Positions 43,067 to 55,840 of a stretch of 64,000 nucleotides of DNA are shown piece after piece. Position 1 is the stretch's first letter, and each line of letters opens with the position of its first letter. Both the position numbers and the translations under genes were made by a program. The stretch is taken from assembly GCA_036898135.1 (NCBI GenBank), contig CM072522.1:4702151-4766150 (forward strand), written 5' to 3'. The notes under the pieces were generated by a model. The model ran no database searches and was not told the DNA's origin. It saw only the letters and a list, made by a program, of their open reading frames with translations. Source of the DNA: Oncomelania hupensis. Its lineage: Eukaryota; Mollusca; Gastropoda; Littorinimorpha; Pomatiopsidae.

Positions 43067-44798
43067 TGAGGGGCCGGGTAGCTCAGTTGGTAAGAGCGTC
43101 TTGCTAGTAACCGAAAGGTCGCTGGTTCGAATCCCGGATTGGTCAACGTGTGATCATTGTCATGAATTGGCTAGTTTAACTCTGCTTGTTGACTATTTAG
43201 CCATGTGTAGTCTTTGTAACAGTAGAGAAGTTAGACTATTACACAGCAGCAAGTAAATTACACAGCAGACCACACACGGCGAGCGAGCCACCCACATCGC
43301 AGTGAGTCAGCACTTGAGCTTTGAATCGGACCGTTTTAACCAATCAGAAGCAGGCTCAGTGGGTAGAGCAGTTTTGACTGTGTCAGAGCCTAACACAGTT
43401 TGAATCAGTCGTGTGTGAGACGAGGTAGAGAAAACATCTCCACAGCTAGAGAGATCTCTTCACTCATAGACCAGGAAGCAGGATTTGAAATCTTAGAATT
43501 CTCTCAAGTCATCACGGGCCTGAACTTGTCAAACAGGTAAATGAACACCCTTCTGTTTCATCGTGATATATTTGTATTATTGTTGAAATTATGTTTGAAG
43601 AATTTGCTATGCATAAATGTGAATTGTTAATCCGAATTTGCCGTACCACGTGAAAGAGCCGACCACGAGGCGAAACACGACCGGTTGCGCCGCCATGTTG
43701 TATACCATACGGAACCACTGTTGTTTAACTTATATGTATGTTTGCAGACCAGTGGCTGTACCACTGAATGTTTATATTATTATTAATTCTGTATGTGTAT
43801 AGTTAGACACGATTTATATTTATGTATGTATAGGAATTTAGAGTGAGATTCCAGTGGAACCCGGAAGTAGCAGAATGTTCGTCGCTTATGTATAGAGATG
43901 TGGAGCTATCACTGAGGGCTACTTGGCTTTCAGTGAGACGCTCTGCACAAACCGATTATTCAGGGTTGTGCAGAATTTCGTCTCTTATATTACAGACGAG
44001 CAGGCGAGCTATCCCGAGCTATCCTGTGCGTCCCACTCCACAGAAACGACTATAGTTGGTTGAGGAGACTCTACCGCACAAGACGGAAAGAGATACCTTG
44101 AAAAACACCCTGTCAGACCCCACAGCGTGGCAAGGGAACCCAACTACACAACAACAAAGGTGTACCAGAAGCTACCTCACAGAAGGACTTCGAACACCCC
44201 ACACATGAGTTAAGTGCATAAGGCGAAGGTGCACTTAAACTGATCATAACAGGACCACAGTAGTCCAACTCTTCAGAAACTGTAAAACGGACAACAGTAG
44301 TCCAAATCTACATGAAATATTATAGCAAGTGCCCGAGGAAGATATAACAGCTGCCTAGACTATCAGCGATCGAACTATTTGCATTGAAAGAGACTTTTTA
44401 AGTTAGATTAGTACTTAGAGAATTTTGTAGAGAGTAGAAGAAATAAATGTGTGATTTTAACTGTTATCAAGTGGCTGGACTACATATGATTCATAGCCGT
44501 GTGAAAGCTAGTGTGACAGTATTCTTTTACCATTTTTCTATCTATTTCTGTACCCCAACCGTAACACAGAACGAGCTAAACAAATAAATTTATTAAAGTA
44601 ATTCATAGGGTGACTTACTAGCAGTTCCCACCGAATAAACGTGAGGGTCCATAATTCCATTGTGCAGAGCCCATAAACCCCACGTGACAATCATATTATT
44701 TTCCCCTTTACCAACAACTGGCCCGCTGGTGTCAGTTTAAATCGGTCCAGTAGTCACCTATATGCGAAAGTGTCGTGTGACTATAATCTACAAACAAC
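43067..44798 (+). mobile_element. SINE-A copy interrupted by another solo LTR
   Basis: Head 43067-43157 (GGCCGGGTAGCTCAGTTGG, B-box GGTTCGAATCCCGG) and tail 44690-44798 (ATTATTTTCCCCTTTACC ... CTACAAACAACA) together equal the uninterrupted copy at 38689-38886. Imperfect flanks AAAAGAGGGG (43057-43066) and AAAAGAAAGG (44799-44808) suggest its own target duplication. Confidence 0.83.
43158..44689 (+). mobile_element. Solo LTR (1532 bp), TGTCA...TGACA, innermost of the nest
   Basis: It starts TGTCATGAATTGG and ends CCCCACGTGACA, flanked by ATCAT (43153-43157 and 44690-44694). The pre-insertion site is confirmed by the intact SINE at 38689-38886. AATAAA at 44442-44447 fits an LTR polyadenylation signal. 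It is homologous to the reversed, split copy at 6373-10869. No internal coding region remains. Confidence 0.9.
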
Positions 44799-45340
44799 AA
44801 AAGAAAGGTAGTGTTGAAAGTAGAGAGAGAATTGTAAAGTGTTCAAAGTGAAAAGTTGAGAGTGGAAAAAGCGATTGTATGCAGTTGTTGATGTTCGCTG
44901 AATAAAGTTGGAAAACTACATTCGACGACTTCTGCCTTGTTGCTGTGTGAGCAGGCTGGGTGGATAAACGAATCTGAGTTACACTTATCAGGAGGATTCA
45001 AGCATTGGGGCTGAATTAACTACTGATAAAGATAAAACCAACATCGAGTCTGTTACAGACATTTTATGTTTTGTTAATATTTTATCATGCTGTTAATGTT
45101 CTATTTTTATTTTTGTAAACAAGGGTTCAATAAATTTAAGTACAGCCTCAGCGTCTCCTGCATTGGATGCCTTTATTGTAAAGTGACACTGGTGGAGTGT
45201 TCAGTGTTACCATTAGGGTTGTTTCAGCAGTCTTTTATATGGATTGGGGGTGAGCCCTCTTTGAACCAAGTTATGGTCCTGGTTCATCTCTTTGCAGTCC
45301 GCTGGATCCTATAAACAATGACTAAACTAACTAACCTATT

Positions 45341-45956
45341 TCAAGAGGATTATTATAGATAAAATTAAACTATTCTTATTCCATATATCTATAATTATGA
45401 TGATGATGTCCATTTATAACGCGCATGTCTCCATGCATTGTTGAATCCAGGATACAGGATCTAACTCATTCTGCTAGAAGTGCCCACGTGCAGCATCTGG
45501 GCACATAGACTGACGCTCAGATGACTGAGCACAATCCTGTGCAACTGGGGGGTGGGGGGAAGGGGCCTTGTGCGTGCTGGGTGTATTTGTGTAGGCACTC
45601 TCCCGTGTAGTACATGAGCATCAGGATCCTTAAAGTCCATGCAATAAAAGGCGTGGATGCACAGACTAGACCTCGGTTTGTACTTGCATCCGAAAGAGTA
45701 GGAGCGCAGTGTCTCGGTTTTTTTTTCTCCCAACTCCGCTAATTGAATTACTGCCTTTACAGTGCTTCAGATGATTTTGTTGTTCAGTTCATTCACTAAA
45801 AGTACTTGAAATTCTATGAAGTTTGGTAAAAATCCTTTCAGTTGATGGATTCCCGACTATTTTAAAGTATTCTTAGATATTATGTGGAATTTATTTATTT
45901 GGTTTTGTATTTCTATATTTCTTTATTTTTGTATTTCCATATGGAAATATGCCTCG
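45341..45956. other. Spacer with a SINE-C fragment
   Basis: 45395-45440 (GATGATGATGTCCATTTATA ACGCG boundary) looks like another SINE end. 45590-45720 carries the SINE-C body on the minus strand (CATGAGCATCAGGATCC, AGACTAGACCTCGG). No gene. Confidence 0.5.
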
Positions 45957-46055
45957 AGTGGGGGTGCCGGAGTTTCAGTATAAATAGTATCCCCACTTCC
46001 TGGAAATGTAATGCTTTAAATTTCCACTGTCGCTGCCTTTCTCCTTTGTTCTTTT
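45957..46055 (+). mobile_element. R1 5' fragment
   Basis: GGGTGCCGGAGTTTCAGTAT, then AATAGTATCCCCACTTCC and the following R1 block, cut off by the RTE copy. Confidence 0.75.
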
Positions 46056-46061
46056 TCATTC

Positions 46062-47150
46062 CTACTCTACTACTCCGTACTTTGTTCCGGAAAATTTACA
46101 AAAACAGGCTGTGTTATACCTATCCGGAGGTCGCAGGGACACCACAGATGATCGTTTAACCAGCATACTCCATCTTTCTCTGTCCTCAGCAGCCCTGATT
46201 GCTTCGCTCAGTGTCAAAGCAGTCCATTCTCGAATGTTGTCCTCCCACCTCTTTTTCGGTCTCCCTCTACTTCTACCTCCTTGCACTGTGCCTGCAGAAT
46301 GGTCTTTGCAAGGCCTGATGATCTGGTGACGTGGCCATACCATCGGAGTTTCCGTTTCTTCACCACTGTGAGCACATCATCGTGCTGTCCATTGGCTTGT
46401 GTGATGGTCTGTCGGACTTCGTCGTTGGTGATGTGATAGGAAATGCCCAGAAGTCTTCTGTAGCACCTCATCTCCATTCTTCGTTGCAGATCTGCTGTGA
46501 GGGTTCATGCTTCGCAAGCATATAGGAAGATGGAGATGACAAGGGAGCGCAGCAGTTTTACTTTGGAATGTAGTCCTGTCTTTCCAAATGGGCTTCAACC
46601 TTGTCATGGCAGCAGTTGTTTGTGCGATCCTGGAGAGGACTTCTTTGTGGGACCCATTGTCTGATACAATGGCTCCTAAATATTTGAAGTTATGCACTGT
46701 TTTTAGGGATTGGCCTTGGACTTTGATGTCCGTGTTGATGCCATTGGAATTGTTGGTCATCATTTTGGTTTTCTATGCACTTATTTCCATTTAATAAGCT
46801 CTGGAGGTGGTGTCAAGCCTCTGAACCAGCTGTTCAAGTTCTTGTTCCCCTCCAGCCAATCCAATGTCATCAGCAAAACGAAGATTGGAGATTGCTCTAC
46901 CCCCTATGCTGACTGTGCCTTCGTGATCTGCAAGAGCATCTGACATGATGCGCTCTAGGAAGATGTTGAAGAGTGTTGGAGAGAGTAAGCATCCTTGACG
47001 CACACCGATTGTTGTTCTGAACCAGTTCCAGATGACGCTGTTATGGAGGACTGCACTGGTTGCCTTGTCATACAGGCATTTGATGACTTCAATAATTTTA
47101 GGGCTGATGTTGTACACTTTCATTGTTGCTCATAGAGCTGCATGCCAGAC
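46062..47150 (-). pseudogene. RTE-like LINE, reverse transcriptase to C-terminus
   Basis: Minus strand: ATSAVLHNSVIWNWFRTTIG, VRQGCLLSPTLFNIFLERIM, NLRFADDIGLAGGEQELEQL (FADD is the catalytic YxDD equivalent), MEISAEKTKMMTNN, HNFKYLGAIVSDNGSHKEVL, then after frame shifts MEMRCYRRLLGISYHITNDE, VKKRKLRWYGHVTRSSGLAK and RWEDNIREWTALTLSEAIRA. At least three frame shifts. The 5' endonuclease domain is truncated away at about 47150. Confidence 0.85.
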
Positions 47151-47361
47151 TTGGTCAAACGCCTTCTTGATGCAGGTATATGTTTATGTATGATTGTGTT
47201 TGTCATGCGGGATTGCTTGCTTTTATTGTGTGCTTTTTCTTCTGTATAAATATAAGCGATTTACATATAATATTATAGGCCTACACAACTGAGTACCTCA
47301 TGCGCACCAAGATTTCTTCGATGTAAAAGTTCAAGCGAAATAAAATGTCTTATGTCTTATG
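47151..47361. other. Short AT-rich spacer
   Basis: Contains AATAAAATGTCTTATGTCTT and no gene. Confidence 0.35.
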
Positions 47362-47675
47362 TTGATATTTGGTAATGTAGCCAATTTATAAGTATGTGTT
47401 TTGTTGATATTTTATAATGATGTTTGTATTCTTTTTAGTTTTTGTAAATGGTTGTTCGATTAATTAGAGTATGGCCTCAGTGTCCCTTGCTTGGGATGTC
47501 TTTATTGTAAAGTCTGTGGAGTGCCTTCAGTGTTACCACTAGGGTTGTTTCGGCAGGTCTTTTATGCGTATGAGGGGTGAGTCCTCCTTCAGCAAAGTTG
47601 TGGTCTTGATTTTGTGGTACTAATTCGGCTCTTTGCAGTTCACTGGACCCTGTAAGAAATGAATAACTAACAAAT
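47362..47675 (+). mobile_element. R1-family 3' fragment
   Basis: From GATATTTGGTAATGTAGCC through GGTTGTTCGATTAATTAGAG to CACTGGACCCTGTAAG and an AACTAAC-type tail. Confidence 0.78.
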
Positions 47676-48424
47676 ATGGAAATACAAAATAAAGAAATAA
47701 ATTGAAAACAAAACAAAAATTGGTAATAAAATAAAACATATGACTACTTTGTCTATGACAGATGGACGTGACGTCAGCAAACATACATGGCAGCCTGGCC
47801 CGAGCGCACAGCTTCCAAATCTTTTTTAGGAACCATGAAGTAAGTTTACAAAGTGTGTCTGAAACTATGTTTGTCTCTGTGTTTATGTTTGTGTGAATGA
47901 TTGTGTGGACAGGTTGGTGTTTCAAGAGAACGAGCATATCTCTGCGCTTTGTGTACATGTTGGTGCGGCTGATTTCCAAATTTTCTTAAATAGCATAGAC
48001 ATATTAAAATTGTATTACTGCATTTTAATGCCACCATTTCATTTTTTTTCTGGCCACTCATTTTTATGTTAAATATTGCAAGATCCATAAGGATTATGTG
48101 TCACATGGGCTTTGCACTTTTAGTGTGCAAATTTATTAATATTAAACATGATTATTTGACGCATGATAGATATCAATAAGATACATTCTATGCAAATTTG
48201 GACACTTCACATCAAAGTGAAGGTCATGTGGAGTTTGTATAGGGACTTTGAAGTGAACTTGACACTAAACTATGAGAGATATAGTCCCAACGTTTGTATT
48301 TAGAGATAATTGATTGATTTTTTTCATTTATATATATTTTATTTTTGTGTTCATCTTGAAGGTTAAGGTCATTTTAGGCCTTAAAAAAACATTTCATGAT
48401 TTTAATTGCACTACATTTTCCGGC
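47676..48424. other. Repeat-rich spacer
   Basis: 48015-48120 and 48160-48400 belong to the dispersed AGGTCA-rich repeat (GGGCTTTGC, AAGTGAAGGTCATGTGG, GGTTAAGGTCATTTTAGG). No gene supported in 47720-48090. Confidence 0.5.
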
Positions 48425-48640
48425 TCGACTCCTAGAGAGTAAACAAAGCCAAGTGCACCAGACCGAAGTTGGACCTGGACAAACTGCAAGACCCGGAGGC
48501 GCCAGAAATATTCCAAGCCACAATTGGATGGAAATTTGCTCCGCTGCTTATTTGGGGAGCTGGTAAAGTAGATGTCAACACCATGACCACCACCTTCAAC
48601 TCAGCTGTGACAGAAGATGCAACTTTTGGACCTGTGTGAC
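48425..48640 (+). pseudogene. RTE-like LINE linker fragment
   Basis: The plus frame reads KPKLDLDKLQDPEAPEIFQA, TIGWKFAPLLIWGAG and VDVNTMTTTFNSAVTEDA, the linker between endonuclease and reverse transcriptase in RTE-like proteins as I recall it. A stop and divergence follow. Confidence 0.6.
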
Positions 48641-48955
48641 AAACGAAGAGAGATGAAAAAGAAAAACAACACATCACAGGGAGCTGATACCTAAAAATTA
48701 ATAGTGACATCTGAAAAAAAGCATGAGCACAGCAAAGGAGAACTTGATAGAAGATCAATGCTTGGAAATGAAGAACAATCTAAACAAGAACAACAGCAAG
48801 AAAACCTACCAGACAAGTGTTAAACAGCCCAAAGTATCCCTCATAACAAAGCAAGTTGTATCAATTTTTATTCATCAGATTAACATTAGTTGTACTGTTC
48901 AACCTTATTGTAAGATTGTACCTTATAGAAGAACAAGAAGTCTTGAATATATATA
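48641..48955. other. AT-rich spacer
   Basis: A small ORF (48723-48968) with KNNLNKNNSKKTY is low complexity and is not called. Confidence 0.35.
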
Positions 48956-50783
<1,828 letters not shown>

Positions 50784-50819
50784 TACACTGCTCTAACCTT
50801 TACAACCACACATCAAACG

Positions 50820-51384
50820 GAGACCCATTAGTTTTAATGTACCCAGAAAAGAGAAAAGGAAGATATCCTCCCAATTCTCCGAGAAGGTTGAGGCAGCAGT
50901 GCAATCACTGAAGAAAGGGAAGTCAGCGGGAGAGGACAACATAACCACGGAATTGCTTCAAGCAGAAGGAGAAGCGATGATTGATGCCTTCACCATTATC
51001 TGCAACAAGATCTGGCAGGGGAGCGGCGTACACCATAGACCCAGTTGCGTGTCATCACTCTTCCCAAAATGGGTAACCATGAGGCTGATAATGCAGTTTC
51101 ACACTCCTGACCGCATCATCAGCCTCATCAGCCGTCCCAGCAAGGTCCTCCTGAAAATTATACACCTCTGAATAATCTGCGAGAAATACCTACAGAACCA
51201 TTTATATCATGTGTTTGTAGACTTCAATAAAGCGTTTGACCGAGTCTGGCATGCAGCTCTGTGGACAACCAACCATCAGCCCTATAATTATTGAAGTCAT
51301 CAGAAGCCTGTATGACAAGGCCACCAGTGCAGTGCTCCACAACGGCGCCATCGGGAACTGGTTCCGAACAACAACCTGTTTGCC
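50820..51384 (+). pseudogene. RTE-like LINE fragment, 5' half of a copy split by an L2-like LINE
   Basis: EKVEAAVQSLKKGKSAGEDN, TELLQAEGEAMIDAFTIICN, VFVDFNKAFDRVWHAALW (motif with the first catalytic Asp region) and ATSAVLHNGAIGNWFRTTT-type codons in several frames. It stops at GCCTACTC (about 51384). The copy resumes at 52544 (TACTCTCTCC). Confidence 0.8.
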
Positions 51385-52543
51385 TACTCATGGATGACAC
51401 TCAACAAGCTTAAGCTTAATGACGATAAAACCGAAGCCCTCCTCATTCACAAGCACAACACCTCCTCCTCACTCTCGCCTCTCCCAACATCGCTTACAGT
51501 AGGGACAACAAACACTCAGTTCTCATCCTCAGCAAGAAATCTCGGCTACATTCTCTCCGATGACCTGTCCCTCAACAACCACATCTCCAACGTCTGTCGC
51601 TCTGCATACACGGCCATACGCCAAATCAGCTCCTTTCGCCACTATCTTACAGTCCCGGCCACCAAAACCCTAGTCTGCGCTCTCGTCCTTTCTCGTCTTG
51701 ACTATTGCAACTCTCTCCTTGTTGGCTCCCCAAAACACATCATTGACAAACTACAAAAGGTTCAGAACTCAGCAGCTAGACTAGTATTCCGAGCTAAGAA
51801 ACGTGATCACATCACACCTCTACTACATTCCCTTCACTGGCTTCCTGTGCAAGCACGCATAGAGTACAAACTCTCTGTTCTCTGTCACAACTTCTTCACA
51901 GATTCTTGTCCTTCCTACCTTGCTGATCTATTGTCTGTCTACTCCCCTTCACGCACTTTAAGATCTTCTGCTGACACTCGCACACTCAAGGTTCCTGTCA
52001 CCCGCACTAAGACATACGGCCAACGTGCATTCGCCTACTCCGCACCTAAGCAGTGGAATTCCCTTCCCTCCCATATCCGCAACATACAATCAACACAAGC
52101 ATTCAAAAAGGCCCTCAAAACCCACCTCTTCAAACTGCATTATTCAGATTGATTTGTATCCCGCTGCCATTCTCTCATCTCTTGTCTATGTGAGTATGTC
52201 TGTTCCGTAAGTGTATACACGGCTGTAAATATTTAACTGTTTTCCTTCCTGGGCCTAACCGGGCATATAAATAGCTGTAAATAGGTTTTTGCTATTCTAT
52301 TTTCTGTCTTTTTTGTCATTTGTGTACATAGTTGTAAATAGTATATCTTTGTCTTTTTTTAATTTATGTACATAATTGTAAATAGTCTGTACCTTTACTG
52401 TCCCGTCTCTTGGTGTATTGTAGCAAAAGTAATGTTTCATCGAGTGCACGTATTTATATGTTATGACTATGTAAAGCGTGGTGAGTCTGGTCATAGGCTG
52501 GAGTACCCGCTATATAAAAATCCGTTATTATTATTATTATTAC
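51385..52543 (+). mobile_element. L2-like LINE, 5'-truncated, inserted in the RTE copy
   Basis: TACTC at the left junction and TACTCTCTCC just after the TTA tail at the right suggest a short target duplication. The 3' UTR ends CGCTATATAAAAATCCG plus (TTA)n, identical to 41862-42639. Confidence 0.82.
51394..52152 (+). CDS. L2-like reverse transcriptase C-terminal part (252 aa)
   Basis: Open frame covering the end of the palm and the thumb: KLNDDKTEALLIHKH, SARNLGYILSDDLSLNNHIS, VLSRLDYCNSLLVGSP, LQKVQNSAARLVFRAKKRDH, ITPLLHSLHWLPVQARIEYK, QWNSLPSHIRNIQSTQAFKK and LKTHLFKLHYSD before the stop. LDYCNSLL and LHWLPV are hallmarks of the L2/CR1 group. The polymerase active site is missing through 5' truncation, so it is an inactive but well-preserved tail. 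Confidence 0.85.
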   Translation: MTLNKLKLNDDKTEALLIHKHNTSSSLSPLPTSLTVGTTNTQFSSSARNLGYILSDDLSLNNHISNVCRSAYTAIRQISSFRHYLTVPATKTLVCALVLSRLDYCNSLLVGSPKHIIDKLQKVQNSAARLVFRAKKRDHITPLLHSLHWLPVQARIEYKLSVLCHNFFTDSCPSYLADLLSVYSPSRTLRSSADTRTLKVPVTRTKTYGQRAFAYSAPKQWNSLPSHIRNIQSTQAFKKALKTHLFKLHYSD

Positions 52544-54395
52544 TCTCTCCAAAAACTCTTCAACATCTTCCTAGAGCGCATCATGTCAGATGCCCTTGCA
52601 GATCACGAAGGCACCATCAGCTTAGGGGGTAGAGTAATCTCCAACTGTTTTGCGGATGACATTGATGGCTTGGCTGGAAAGGTACAAGAACTTGAACATC
52701 TGGTACAAAGGCTTGACACCACCTCCAGAGGCTATGGAATGGAAATAAGTGCAGAAAAGACCAAAATGATGACCAACCATGGCATCAATATGGACATCAA
52801 AGTCCAAAGTCAACCACAGTGCATAACTTCAAATATTTAGGAGCCATTGTTTCAGACAATGGGTCCCAATAGGAAGTCCACTCCTGGATCGCACAAGCAA
52901 CTGCTGCCCTGACAAGGTTGAAGCCCATTTTGAAAGACAGGACCATCAGTCTACATTTCAAGGTAAGGCTGCTGCGCTCCCTTGTCATCCCCATCTTCCT
53001 ATACGCTTGCAAAACATGGATCCTCACAGCAGATCTACAACGAATACAAAGCATGAAAAAAATGACCGAAAAAGAGGTGGGAGGACAACAGTCGAGAATG
53101 GACTGGTTTGAACCTGAGCGAAACAATCAGGGTTGCTGAGGACAGGGAAAGATGAAGTACGCTGGTTAAACGATCACCTGCGGTGCCCATACAACCTCCG
53201 AATTATGGGGATAGGATAGGATAGGAGATGAGGTGCTACAGAAGACTTCTAGGCATTTCCTATACCCAGCACGTCACCAACAATGGTCCAACAGACAATC
53301 ACACAAGCAATTGGACAACACGATGACATGCTCACAGTGGTGAAGAAACGGAAACTCTGATGGTATGGCCACGTCACCACAGCATCAGGGCTTGCAAAGA
53401 TAATCCTGAAAGGCACGGTGCAAGGAGGCAGAAGAAGAAAAGATCAGAAAAAGAGGTGGGAGGACAACATTCAACTGGCTTGACACTGAGCGAAGCCATG
53501 AGGGTTGCTGAGGACAGAGAGAGATGGAGTACGCTGGTTAAACAATCATCTGTGGTGCCCCAACGACCTTCGATTTACGGAATAGGATCGGATATGAGAA
53601 GAACAAGAACAAACAGCTGGCTCAGAGGCTTGAGACCTTTGGAATGGAAGTAAGTTCAGAGGTGACCAAAATGATGACAAATAACACTAGTGGGGTCAAC
53701 AGACTTCAAAGTCCCTGAACATAGCTTCAAATATTTAGGAGTGGTATCAGGCATTGTTTCCCGACAAGAAGTCCTTTCCAAGATCGGAAATTTGGAAAAA
53801 GAGGACCATCAGTCTACATTCCCAAGATAAGACTGCTGCGTTCCCTTGCACATGCAACTGCAGCCCTGACAAGGTTGAAGCATATTTGGAAAGGCAGAAC
53901 CATCAGTCTGCAATTCCAAGGTAAGGCTGCTGCGCTCCCTTGTCATCTCCATCTTCCTATACGCTTGCAAAACATTGACCCTTACAGCAGACCTACAACT
54001 AAGAATACAAAGCATGGAGATGAAGTGCTACAGAGTACTTCTGGGCATTTCCTATGGCCAAGCACATCACCAATGATGAAGTCCGACAGACCATCACACA
54101 AGCCATTGGACAGCACGATGTTCACAGTGTTGAAGAAACAGAAACTCCGATGGTATGGCCATGTCACCAGAGAATCAGGCCTTGCAAAGACCATCATGCA
54201 AGGCGCAGTGCAAGGAGATAGAATAGAGGAGACAGTAAAAGAGATGGGAGGACAATATTTGAGAATGGACTGGTTTGACACTGAGCGATGCCCTGAGGGT
54301 TGACGAGGACAGAGAAAGATGGAGTACGCTGATTAAACGAACATCATTGGTGCCACAACGACCTTCTAGTTATGGGATAGGATAGATAGGATAGA
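52544..54395 (+). pseudogene. RTE-like LINE copies, three partial 3' ends in tandem
   Basis: 52544-53225: reverse transcriptase from LFNIFLERIMSDALADHEGT (in part frame-shifted) through NCFADDIDGLAGKVQELEHL, MEISAEKTKMMTN, ILKDRTISLHFKVRLLRSLV and a GGATA tail. 53226 to about 53590: a second partial 3' end (CTACAGAAGACTTCTAGGC ... GAGTACGCTGGTTAAAC). About 53591-54395: a third, again from the reverse transcriptase to RWYGHVTRESGLAKTIMQG and a GGATA tail. All are riddled with stops. Confidence 0.8.
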
Positions 54396-55332
54396 CATTT
54401 AACCCATAGTATGCAACAGTGGTTTATTTTATAATACATGAGCATCAAGGGTTATGTAAAGGGCAAGATCACTAAAGGTCGGTCATCCCAAAGTTACTTT
54501 TGGGGGGCATAATGCTTTTGCTGTATCTGATCGTACGTGAGTGTATTTGGAGCCAGAGGTCAAGGTTACTTCAAGGTCAAGATCAAAGTCTGTATTACTT
54601 TGAATTTTATTGCCACCATTTTATTTAGTTTTTTTTTTAAGTACTAATTTTCATGGTAAATCTTGCAGAGATAGCAATAATGGGCTCTGAGCGCCAAAGC
54701 TCATAGAGTTACTAAAGGAGGCCTTTTATTGCAATTTATGGCTGTTTTATGAGCTTTTTAAAAAGCGCTCCAAAGCACTCTGGGAATCCGCAATTTGCTA
54801 AATATAATACATATTCGTATATCTTGCGTCTTTGGTTAAAACAAAAAAAAATTACAACCCTTCTTCAATTATTTGAGGCATATCAGACTGATATCAAACA
54901 CTTCAAAAAAAGCATTCATTCCCTGCACAACACCAAGCACGCACAAGCCCACATTAAGCTGGGTTTGTAGTAGGCCCTAAATAAAATACTGTATGCGTTT
55001 ACTATTTTCTCACGCACTAAGCTAGCCTTGACACACAAAGTATTTAACAGTATTTGTGAGCATGCGCACTGCTGTTGCACTATAAATAATCAGTATATAC
55101 ATTCACCCAGACACATAAACACATATTTCCTCATGCACCCAGGTAACCTTGAAATGCATTCTTGGTGATGCACTCTCCTGTAGCACTATAAATAATCTGT
55201 TTTTCTTTTTATTATCTATACATTATTTACCTAAACACACAAACACAGGATAGTGGTATTGTCTATTTTAGTTCCAACACGGTAATTGTAATCCTAGCCC
55301 TATTTGTTAGTCCGTATATTTATCGCCTATTG
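54396..55332. other. Repeat-bearing spacer before the polB element
   Basis: 54440-54700 is the AGGTCA-rich dispersed repeat. 54850-54900 (AAAAATTACAACCCTTCTTC) is repeated in diverged form at 55672-55710, hinting that the polB element or its terminal repeats may begin in this region. No gene. Confidence 0.45.
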
Positions 55333-55675
55333 TGTGCAGGTGGTTGGAATGTAAATATAATATATTCTTTTTTTAAACATCGAAATAAATGTAAATGTAT
55401 AAACTATTTGCGCACAAACACACTCGCACACACATACAAACACACATGCAAGTAAATTAATTTTACAACATGAAAAAAAATTAAGGCACAACACAGAATC
55501 GAACCCACGCCTTCTCAATTACAAGTCCGCTGTACTACCACGCAGCCATTAACGCTTGATGTTTGTACTGCGAAAATTAATCTATATAATCCCAAACAAC
55601 TATACCAGACCAATTGTGCTACATGCCGCAGGTGGTTGGAATGTAAATATAATATATTCTTTTTAAACATCGAAA
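55333..55675 (+). repeat. Direct repeat of about 50 bp flanking a tRNA-like segment
   Basis: CAGGTGGTTGGAATGTAAAT through AAACATCGAAA occurs at 55333-55386 and 55627-55675 with few changes, about 290 bp apart. Between them, the minus strand at 55493-55560 reads GGCTGCGTGGTAGTACAGCG and GTGGGTTCGATTC, i.e. A- and B-box-like elements. The anticodon stem does not pair well, so it is a tRNA-derived remnant and not a tRNA gene. CATGCAAGTAAATTAATTTT at 55446 recurs at 56747. Confidence 0.6.
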
Positions 55676-55840
55676 AAATTACACCCTTCTTTAATCATTT
55701 TAGGCGAAATCACAGTATTCAAACACGAAGGGTTTTGTTGCAATCCTGCCACGTCACGATTGTGCCGCCATGTTAACATTGACAGCGCAAAGGTGACATT
55801 GCAGTGAGGTGTGAAGAACCGCACGGAGTGTATTTATGAC

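Larger units (their letters stand above)
42673..45057 (+). mobile_element. Solo LTR, TGTTAC...GTTACA, interrupted by a SINE
   Basis: Flanked by GACAT on both sides (42668-42672 and 45058-45062). The start TGTTACATTGAAACGC and the end part (GAATAAAGTTGGAAAAC, then GAGTCTGTTACA) match 7549-8183. About 1.7 kb in the middle is the SINE-A/LTR nest. Confidence 0.87.
41590..45340 (+). mobile_element. R1-family copies, outermost layer of a five-level nest
   Basis: 41590-41672 is a 3' fragment with an ACTA tail. The next copy starts at 41673 (GTGTTAAATTCCCATTGTCG). It is interrupted at GGCCACTAGGG (41861), resumes briefly at 42640-42672 (GGTCTTTCTATGGTATTTAG), is interrupted again, and finishes at 45058-45340 (ATTTTATGTTTTGTTAATAT ... 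AATGACTAAACTAACTAAC). The interruptions are the elements listed next. Confidence 0.8.

Noticed and set aside
43071..43145. Possible tRNA gene (GGCCGGGTAGCTCAG...)
   Set aside because: It continues into the SINE-A body and is repeated at 38812-38886 with a target duplication. It is a SINE head.
55493..55560. Possible tRNA gene on the minus strand
   Set aside because: A- and B-box-like sequences are present but the anticodon stem does not pair. Treated as a tRNA-derived remnant.
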